Shown here one piece after another: positions 45,034 to 52,421 of a DNA stretch of 52,421 nucleotides (position 1 is the first letter of the stretch; each line of letters starts with the position of its first letter). The notes under the pieces were generated by a model. That model saw only the letters and a program-made list of their open reading frames with translations, was not told the origin of the DNA and searched no databases. This DNA is from Hymenopellis radicata. Lineage: Eukaryota > Basidiomycota > Agaricomycetes > Agaricales > Physalacriaceae. Both the position numbers and the translations under genes were made by a program. The stretch spans positions 1 to 52,421 of the forward strand of contig JADNRX010000373.1 in NCBI GenBank assembly GCA_015501595.1, in the 5' to 3' direction.

Positions 45034-47737
45034 GCTGAAAGAGTCTGTTAACAGCGGAGGGCAACAGTGCAGCGGACTGACGAGAACAAGTGGGAGAGCA
45101 AAGTCAGAAAGGCCGGTTAACTTTGAGCCATGCCCTCACTCGGACGGGCCTTTCAAAAATGAAATTTGGCTGGTAGTATTGAAGAGACCGAGGGCCGAAA
45201 AAGTTTAGGAGATGAACAACCGATGTCGGGGCTGCACCAGGAACGTTTATGTGAATCCTGATAGGCGTTTTAAGAGGATGCCGGCTAATAACTTGAATAG
45301 CCGGGGTTGGGGGCGATATTTGAATCCCGTACACTGACAGCGGTCGCTAAAGAGGCTCGGCCTGCATTAATATACTCGTCCTTCTCCAAGCTTCCCGGCA
45401 CATCAAATGACCAGTGCTCCGTTTTTGTTCTGTGGCGACTCGAACTGCCTCGAACGCATCATGATGAACCGGACTTGGTACATAGCTGCTCCCACGTCAC
45501 ACCATCGTTCAATCTTCCGCTAGTATGCTTTCGGCCTGGAAATAGCCGCGGCCCAGTCAGCGAAGGCAGTTCCGAATGTATCACTGAACCTCAAGTGACG
45601 CAGGAGAAGACGAATTGAAACCCCTGCGCAATTCCATGGTCTCCACGGCACGTAAGTCCATTCGTGTGTGGAGTAAGTGTACCACGGTGCCCGGTGTCAA
45701 AACAGCGTAAGGACGTTCGCCCCGAACGAGCCGCAGTGTGAACAAAGGAAGGGTCAACGGCACTGACCTCGCTCTGGTTGAAACAAAGTACTCTTAGCAG
45801 GCCCGACGTTGGACTTGCAAACACCGGTGGATAACCGACGGATGTTTGCCAGACCACATTCATTAGGGGATACATCAGCCTGTTTGTGGCTAGTCTGCTC
45901 AGCCCTTTTGAAAAAAAAGAAATGCGGGTCTTGTAGTCGGGTTCCTGTCCGTCAAGGAGAGTGAAGATGACACGAATGATTCGGAAATGACGGAGGTTGG
46001 TGTATTTTCAGAGCAAACTACACCAGGTCTGCTCCCAAGACGTATGCCGAACAGAACAAAAACCCCGTGCAAGTGTAGAAGACCTGGGGCAGCCGGGATC
46101 ACAGGCGTTCGCCGTCGCAATATAGGCGCGGTAACAAACTTGGACCCGCATGTAAATCACCGTGACGGCGTTGATTGGATGTGCAGGGCTAGGATGTAGG
46201 TCCATGGCAAGGCAGTGAAAGGAAGGCAGCTCTGTGGGTGAGCTGCCGCGAGCATAGTCCGTGTCCGGTGGAGCCGGGGACGAGGGGAAGGAAGTGATGC
46301 GAACCTGTAATACTTATACGTCAAATGAATCATGGCCACCAGGCTTGAGTCGGAGCCAGCATGTCTGTCAACATCGATCGGACGACGAGCTATAGTAGTT
46401 CCTAGCGATGCCGTGAGATATGTTTTCGTTGTGATTCCTTTGATGTACCTGCTCAGTCTTGCGACCTGGACGAGACTCTTGCACAAGTCCGAGGCTTTAA
46501 GGACGTGGTATATCGTCAAGCGCGATCATCAGATATGAATGCAGGACTCGACGAATCTCAGGGCGGAAGCTGCAGGCTCCAAAGTTACGTGTGAACGCAG
46601 AGTCGCAGAAAGCCCAGAGACATTCAGAAGATCGATTGAGGACCGTCGGGGAACAAGAAGTGGATGCCCATGATAAGTATGCAAGTTGAAGTTGAAACAG
46701 TGTGTGGGGTTTATAATTTACTGGATATAACTCTATGTCAATACTTCTATACTTGATACTTAACTGCTCACGCCTCTTCACCCAATTCCTCCTCCTCCGC
46801 GATCAGCTTCTCAACCTCCAGCGCAGCCATACAGCCGCTACCCGCACTGGTGATGGCCTGTCTGTACCGCTTGTCCTGTACATCACCGGCAGCAAATACA
46901 CCCTTGACGCTCGTTTGAGTCGTCCCCGGTACGGTGATGATATAACCATCAGAATCCGTTTGTAGCTGCGCGCGCACGATGGAGGTGGCGGGTTCGTGTC
47001 CAATGGCGTAGAAGAGGCCGTTTACTGGCAGATCCTTCTCCTCGCCGGTGACAATGTTCTTGATGCGAAGGTTCTTGAGTAAGGACCGTCACCTTGGCAT
47101 TCGGTCGCAACAGTGTTCCAAAGTACGGTAACTTTGGGGTTATTCAATAAACGTTTTGCCATGATCTTGGATGCGCGAAGCTCGTCACGACGGACGAGGA
47201 CGTAGACATGTGAACCGTATTTTGTGAGATCTAAACAGATAAGATAGATGAGACTAGATGGGGGGTATCACGACTTACAGGTAGCTTCTTCTGCTGCAGA
47301 ATCGCCACCACCAATGACGGCCAGAGGTTTATTCCTAAAGATCGGCACGGCACCGTCGCAGACCGCGCACGCACTGATGCCGCTCTGCCAGTACGTCGAC
47401 TCGCCGGCAAGCCCCAGACGCTTCGCACTCGCACCTGTAGCAATAATCACGGTATCCGCCGTGTCTGGCTCGCCATCCTCCTGCATCTCGCGCCAGTAGC
47501 GGAATGGTCTACGGGACAGGTCAATCTTGGAGACGGTCTCCGTGATGATGTCCGTTCCAAAGCGGACGCTCTGTTCGCGGAACTTGTCCATGAGCTCTGG
47601 CCCGAGGATGCCAGTGGGGAAGCCGGGAAAGTTCTCGACGTCAGTCGTAGTAGTGAGCTGGCCACCAGCGGCGAAGCCGTTGGCCATGAAGCCCTCGAAA
47701 AGGACGGGGTTGAGGTTGGCGCGGGCGAGGTAGATGG
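44855..47737. repeat. Segmental duplication, right copy
   Basis: It matches 33072-35981 in direct orientation. It begins within AKR exon 2 and its homology ends at 47737, but the thioredoxin reductase gene itself continues uninterrupted to its start at 47842. Confidence 0.95.
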
Positions 47738-47842
47738 CGGCTGTGTGGCCGGCAGGACCAGAACCGATAATAACCTATCATTAAGCTGGATAAGATCTGG
47801 TTTAAAGTGATGCGATTGATTACTTACTACTTTAGAATGCAT
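46768..47842 (-). CDS. TRR1: Thioredoxin reductase, complete ends but one-base frameshift
   Basis: This copy has the start (ATG at 47842, MHSKVV), a 54-bp first intron with donor GTAAGT, and [20 protein letters not shown], which holds the FAD-binding GxGxxG that the left copy has lost. It continues as in the left copy through ACAVCDGA and [10 protein letters not shown]. At 47083-47087 it reads GGACCGTC where the left copy has GGACCCGTC. The lost C shifts the frame after residues CQGDG, so the final third, including the [13 protein letters not shown] contact, is out of frame although the bases are all there. Thioredoxin reductase is usually essential in fungi that lack a glutathione bypass, so either the base is a sequencing error or another gene exists. 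Predicted length if intact is about 330, normal for the low-molecular-weight type. Confidence 0.85.
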
Positions 47843-48266
47843 GGAGGCTCGTGTATTCAGCGTTTTCTTTTCGTGGAATGGCAGCGCTGCAAAAAGGTAG
47901 CTACACCTAAAAGCGGGCAAGAGTCTATGGTAGCGGAACGTCGTGGTGGTTGGTAAGAGTCAGGTAAGAGTCCTTTTTATTTTCTCGACTTCGTCAGTGC
48001 GTCACACGTAGCTGAGCAATGAGGCCACGTGATATGCATGCGGGCGGCCCGATCACGGCATTTTCGGGCGCAAGGCTCATTGGCTGTCTGCTCTTCGATC
48101 TAGGCAAATGATCAACGTTGTACCGCGCATTGCGTTGGCCTAGGCTTTCCAAGTACCCTCACAGCCAGTTATTAAGCAGATAGCTTACCATGCTTATCTG
48201 TTTGAATATTTCACTCTGGTGCTCAAGAACATATCCATTACACAAGCATTTTACACTGTAGTATGT
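47843..48266. other. Intergenic, promoter of thioredoxin reductase
   Basis: No gene is seen. The stretch immediately upstream (47843-48000) should carry the thioredoxin reductase promoter. No clear TATA box was noticed. Confidence 0.4.
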
Positions 48267-49301
48267 TTAGCTGATCCAGGTCTCCCACTGACTCCCCTGG
48301 CCACTCATCGTCTTCGCAATCTCCCTCGCGACAATCCTATCCGCCTGTTCACTCGGATGCAGCTCGTCCCACCACAAATAGCTGTCCCTGTCCGTTCCGT
48401 CCACCTGGGTACACGTCCCTTCGTCGCTGTTCAGCGGAAAGACGCAAGATAGCACCGCGCCAGTAACGTTGAGAGGCGCTGTGCCGTTGAGGTATTTTGC
48501 AGGATTGTCAAACATGTCTTGGAAGAGGGAGTGAGAGTCGAATATCCCTGTGGCGTGATCAGTTTGATCGTACGAGAGCTTAGAGGAGGGACGAACCGAT
48601 ATGAGCCCCAGGGAGCGTAGGCGCCAAATCTTGAAGCATCAACTGGCTCAGCTTGTTCCCCGAGAGAACGAGCTCCCTAATCGACACGGCCCATTCAGTC
48701 GTATTGCGCTCCGTGTTGAAGAACTTGTTTGGGTACGAATCTGGCGCGTACAGGATCGTCGTCTGGAGCGGAATCATCTACAAATCATCCTCCTGAGTAC
48801 GAGGGGAAGGCAAGTTGAAAGCAGACATACATACATTCTGAAGCAAAAAGTTCCTCGCGCCACTTTTATACAGCACCTTCACCCACTCGATCATGCACTC
48901 CGTCACATCCACGATCGAAGCGGCATTGCTCCCCGTCAACAACGAGTAGACCCCAACGTCGTTCGTCCCAATCCACTGCGTGTACAGCGTCCGCTTTGGA
49001 TTCAAATTCAAGCTCGCGTTAAAGTACGCAGGGAGCTGGCTCTCAAAGATCGAGGGAAACGGCCGCGGGGTGAGGAGATTCGAGCACGTCCCACCCGACT
49101 TGGCGAACGGGTGTAGCGTGAGGTTGGCGTACCCCGCAGCGTACACCGGCCATGCGATGCCACCATCCCCGACGTTGACAATGTCCGTGTAGCTGTCCCC
49201 GAACGTCACAAAGTCGGTGAGTTGGCCTGGTTTGATGCCTTGCGCCGCAATGGGGGCGAAGAGTGCCAGTAGGACGGTGGAAAGCTGGAGGAGGACGACA
49301 T
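48267..49301 (-). CDS. Secreted GDSL esterase, carbohydrate esterase family 16-like
   Basis: CE16 enzymes remove acetyl groups from short xylo- or other oligosaccharides using a Ser-Asp-His triad on an SGNH fold. Three exons are clear (first exon to 48835, 48597-48777, 48267-48547). A signal peptide-like stretch, LLQLSTVLLALFAPIAAQ, precedes DFVTFGDSYTD (block I, Ser). QWIGTNDVGVYSLL (block III, Asn) and WWDELHPSEQADRI (block V, Asp and His) follow. NVTG, NASL and NTTE are likely N-glycosylation sites. The start is odd. The best-placed ATG (49301, 47 bp after a TATA box) is one base out of frame with the signal peptide, and the in-frame extension to 49407 has no ATG. One missing G after the ATG would repair this. 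Otherwise an unseen 5' exon supplies the start. Confidence 0.82.
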
Positions 49302-49347
49302 GGCGATTGGTAAGGCCCGGAGAAAGCGCCTTCTCGTCTTGCGTCCG

Positions 49348-49354
49348 TTTTATA
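49348..49354 (-). promoter_or_regulatory. TATA box of the GDSL esterase gene
   Basis: TATAAAA on the minus strand lies about 47 bp before the ATG at 49301. Its position inside the longer in-frame extension argues that the extension is not coding. Confidence 0.5.
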
Positions 49355-49636
49355 AGCGAAACGAACGAGGTTTCGAGGCTCGGACCGTTCAGTGAGAATG
49401 AGGCCACGGAAGAAACGCGGAAAATAGTCTTGCGAAGGACACATGACCGCTCATTGCACGCTGTTCATCTTGAATGGTTCTGATGAGGAGTCGAGCATGT
49501 TAATCAGAAGACCTGCAAGTGAGGCTGCACACAATAATGAATTCCAAGTCATTCAAGGGACACAATGGGGTTTAAACATCCCAGTACACGGAAATCGAAC
49601 CAGAAGGCTCTGGAAGATAATCGCTTCTTCCTTCAA

Positions 49637-50358
49637 CTAGAAACCCCGAAGTCGGTTCTCTGTGCCTAAGAGGAATAGCCCGAAATAAAGCGACGTACCC
49701 TTTAAATAATCCAATCCATTTTCCTGTACAATGCCGATAGCAAAGTACCGCATCCCGCTGTTGTCGTATGTAGCACCTTCAATAGAATGTCCAAGGAAGG
49801 TGGCATAAGCAGGATACCCGTCGGTGATCTGAGTGACCTGAGGAAAGGTTACGATATAGTAAACATAGTAGAGAAAACGGTGAATTAACGACGTACCCAG
49901 GTCTGGGTCAGCTGGCTCTGGTCGTCGACATCAGAGCACGCGTCGTTCATGATGTAGAACGGCGAGCCAGCTGACGCGGCGAGAGGGACCGTCAAGCAGT
50001 CCTGCGTTCCAGAAATCTTGATGCGTCCGTAGTACGTCGTAGTGGTACCCGCGCTGTTCGTGCTCGGCGTATAGCCCGTAAAGGCACTCTGGCCTAAATG
50101 AAAGTAAGTACTAAGACAGTGGAAAGCTCTAAACGGGACTATGACCGACATGATTCAAAGTCGAAGCTCGTCTCGTTTCCGCCGACGATCAAGGATGCAG
50201 TCGCCGCCGAAGAGTAAGTCAAGGAGACGTTCGAGTCTCGTGGGATGCTAGCCAGGAGGGGGTTGGCACTGCAGTGGACCGCTGCGCACCGTCTCGCAGG
50301 TCACAGCGGCAGAGGCAGAAGCCACAGCAGTCAGTCCCAAGACAATCGGAAAGAGCAT
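49637..50358 (-). CDS. Small secreted protein of unknown function, with a frame break
   Basis: The ATG at 50358 begins a clear signal peptide (MLFPIVLGLTAVASASAAVT). After CETVRSGPLQCQ the frame hits a stop, but dropping one base from the run of five G at about 50256-50260 (plus strand) restores LLASIPRDSNVSLTYSSAAT and LIVGGNETSFDFESC. An intron follows at about 50095-50150, then SAFTGYTPSTNSAGTTTTYY, GRIKISGTQDCLTVPLAASA, SPFYIMNDACSDVDDQSQLT, a second intron at about 49840-49900, and VTQITDGYPAYATFLGHSIE to a stop near 49637. Cys residues are few and evenly placed, suggesting disulfides. I recall no named family. The last exon may be longer than real. Confidence 0.6.
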
Positions 50359-50412
50359 TGCAGATGATGATCAGGAGAAAGCACAATGACTTGAAAGACG
50401 AGTGAAGGCCTG

Positions 50413-50418
50413 TTTATA
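50413..50418 (-). promoter_or_regulatory. TATA box of the small secreted protein gene
   Basis: TATAAA on the minus strand lies 55 bp before the ATG at 50358, a normal distance. Confidence 0.5.
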
Positions 50419-50804
50419 TGAAAGATTCGCGGGCTGCGTAGACCGTGACAGGAAAACATTATTGAATCTACGTGCTTCTCGCGTCGGTATACTGAATTCT
50501 TGCTGAAACCGGAAGTGTTACCGCGCATATCCCAAAAGAAGGTGCCTTGTTTCAAGGAATTGAGAGGCCGTCTGAGAGGAAAACCGAGGCTCGCCAAAAG
50601 AATAAAACAGACTAGAGGACGCGAGGCGAAGGAGGACACGATCTGAACGGATGGTCATTGGTCTCAAAAGAGGTGAGTCTGCACAGCCACATCAGTTCAG
50701 ACCAACTTGGCTTGTCCAAACTGCGAGGAAGTCGTAATTCGTAATACAGTAAAAGGTACATTATCTATGGTGTAGTTTAACTCGTACAAATTTCATCCAA
50801 CCGC
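50419..50804. other. Intergenic
   Basis: No gene is seen between the small secreted protein gene and the 3' end of the aldo-keto reductase gene. Confidence 0.4.
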
Positions 50805-52021
50805 TTACTTCTTCAACTCGGGTGAATCGACGTAGGTGAGCTGCAAAAAGCCATCGGCATAGCGGCCTCCAGGAAGCTCAGTCTCCTCGGCAACCTTCCT
50901 GATCTCTGCGACTTCATCGGGCGTGAGCTTGACATTCGCGGCACCCACGTTCTCCAATAGGTACTGAAACATCGTCACCATTAGCACATCCCGTAACCTC
51001 AATAAAGCACACAATTCCATACCTTGACCTTCTTTGTCCCGGGGATGGTTATAAAGTCCTCTCCCTGCGCCAAAATCCACGCAAGCGCGGCCTGGCCGGA
51101 CGTGGCGTTGTGTTTCTTACCCACAGCCCCGATCTCGTCTACAAGACCCAGAATCTTCTTAAAGTTCTCGCCCTGGAATCTGGGGATAGACCTCCGGAAG
51201 TCGTCCGCCTCGAGGTCGTCGATGGACTTAACCTGCCCGGTGAGCAGGCCACGTCCGAGCGGGGAATAAGTGACAACGGTCACTCCGAGTTCGCGCGCGG
51301 CTTGGATGAGCTTGAGCGGCTCGCGTTCGGTGTCGAGCATGAACGGCGAGTATTCAATTTGGAGCGCGGCAATGGGGTGCACGGCGTATGCGCGGCGCAG
51401 GCCAGCCGCGGTGCAATCAGAGATACCGATCTGCTTCACCTTGCCCTCTCTATAGTACATCATGTCAGATGGTGATGATATCAGAAAGAAGTACATTGAC
51501 TAACTTGACAAGCTCCGCCATAGCACCAACTGTCTCTTCAATAGGCACCTTGGGATCCACGCGGTGGAGGTAATAAAGATCGATATAGTCGACGCCCAGG
51601 CGCTTGAGCGACATGTTGGCCTGCTGCTTCACGTATTCGGGATCGCCCCGCGCGCCAGTCATGGTGATACCAAACTTGGTCGAGAGGAAGATCTTTTCGC
51701 GTTTGCCGGGGTTGGCTTTGAACCTGAGTATGGTCAGGTTGAGGAAGACGAGCAGAACAAAGGTGGAGTACCAGTTCCCAATGAGATCTTCATTATCGTA
51801 GTACGCGTCGGCGGTGTCCCAGAGCGTGCAACCCGCGTCGTAGGCAGCATCCAAGACCTTGATGCCATCAGGGCAGGCCGGCTAGCAATGGATGGACGAC
51901 CAACCTTGAATCGCTCCTCATCAGAGGGAACGCTCCCATAGATCGGGCTCAATCCCATCAGGCCGAAGCCAATGGCGGGGACAGTCGCAGTCCCGATTTT
52001 GCGTGTAATTCCAATGGCCAT
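50805..52021 (-). CDS. Aldo-keto reductase (AKR13/YakC-like)
   Basis: This NADPH-dependent carbonyl reductase has the usual TIM-barrel layout. The ATG at 52021 starts MAIGITRKIGTATVPAIGFG, then GLMGLSPIYGSVPSDEERFK. Introns of 47-60 bp follow. The active-site tetrad is visible: CTLWDTADAYYDNEDLIGNW (Asp, Tyr), EKIFLSTKFGI (Lys) and DLYYLHRVDPKVPIEETVGA (His). Then KQIGISDCTAAGLRRAYAVH, ALQIEYSPFMLDTERE, VTVVTYSPLGRGLLTGQVKS, WILAQGEDFITIPGTKKVK (cofactor phosphate site) and YLLENVGAANVKLTPDEVAE follow, ending DSPELKK with the stop at 50805. All key residues are in place and splice sites are canonical. It is a different subfamily from the AKR at 31092-33253. The substrate is unknown. Confidence 0.9.
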
Positions 52022-52095
52022 GTTGCTGTCTTTAGGTTGTAGTAGTGGTAATGGTAGTGGAGGAGGTATGTTATGTTCAGCCACATCTGACACCC

Positions 52096-52103
52096 TTTAT
52101 ATA
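52096..52103 (-). promoter_or_regulatory. TATA box of the aldo-keto reductase gene
   Basis: TATATAAA on the minus strand lies about 75 bp before the ATG at 52021. Confidence 0.5.
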
Positions 52104-52421
52104 CACCAAGATACACATCGCGTGCGTGACGGCATATGTCCGGTTATCAATGTCATAGTGACAGTGGATCCGGCGGTGAACTTCGAGCGAGTGCGATTGA
52201 GAAGCGGTACCCGTGTTCGCTGCGTCTGCCACCGAAGGTAGCTATGGATTAGGCTGAGCTACTAATTCTCCATCACGGATCCGATACGCGCGCAAAAGGC
52301 CCATTCGTCGCCATTTGAAGGGTTCCGCCTTGGAATGACAGAAGTTCAAGAAGAGGGGAACTGATCTAGTTGAATGGCTAGTTGCGGCCGTACACCATGG
52401 GCTCCATGGCGAAGAAAGAGA
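52104..52421. other. Window end, no gene recognised
   Basis: Upstream flank of the last gene. No coding feature is seen before the sequence ends. Confidence 0.4.

Noticed and set aside
47843..47920. In-frame 5' extension of the thioredoxin reductase that would look like a mitochondrial presequence (PAFRCSYLFAALPF)
   Set aside because: It has no ATG, only a TTG, and lies upstream of a good ATG at 47842. I see no evidence that it is translated.
49560..49620. Possible tRNA (TCGAACC motif on the plus strand, GGTTCGA on the minus)
   Set aside because: No paired T-stem, anticodon stem or acceptor stem can be drawn around it. The same motif near 41327 also fails.

Overview
The window looks like nuclear DNA of a basidiomycete fungus, probably an agaricomycete. 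Protein genes on both strands are cut by many very short GT-AG introns (about 45 to 65 bases) with CTAAC or CTGAC branch points close to the acceptor. The recognisable families also fit: a fungal CorA-type transporter, a basidiomycete F-box protein, an UNC93-like MFS carrier, a LysM secreted protein and a CE16-like GDSL esterase. No rRNA, tRNA, CRISPR array or intact transposon was seen. All reading was by eye and no database was searched.

Layout: 1.1-5.8 kb holds two decayed genes, a CorA-like Mg2+ transporter (minus) and an F-box gene (plus) that also carries a 196-bp tandem duplication. 6.5-30.7 kb is an ordinary gene-dense stretch: arrestin-like protein, an unknown proline-rich gene, LSM6, an M20 deacetylase, an UNC93-like carrier, an SMP-30/gluconolactonase, a small conserved protein with a frame break, a broken 2OG-Fe(II) oxygenase, a conserved mitochondrial-looking protein, a LysM protein, a 19-exon acyl-CoA synthetase, a large unknown protein, an aromatic or aminoadipate-type aminotransferase, and a TIGR04076-like protein.

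31-48 kb is the unusual part. An aldo-keto reductase (AKR) gene with a long N-terminal extension and a thioredoxin reductase gene (TRR) flank a spacer. The segment from inside the AKR gene to inside the TRR gene (about 2.9 kb) is present twice in direct orientation (33072-35981 and 44855-47737), separated by an 8.9-kb island. The left copy joins a full-length AKR gene to a TRR that lacks its first exons. The right copy joins an AKR stub to a TRR with both ends but one deleted base. This is the geometry expected of a tandem duplication, or of a circle integrating by a single crossover. The island holds a 60-bp minisatellite and a dense plus-strand array of short exon-like units with clean introns, tandem modules with a period near 266 bp built around TTC-loop hairpins, a repeated 52-bp palindromic element, and several small unknown genes.

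48.2-52.1 kb returns to ordinary genes, all on the minus strand: a CE16-like GDSL esterase, a small secreted protein and a second AKR, each with a TATA box. Apparent single-base frame breaks recur through the window, often in short homopolymers. Some may be assembly errors, but the CorA, F-box and 2OG genes carry several lesions each and look truly decayed.
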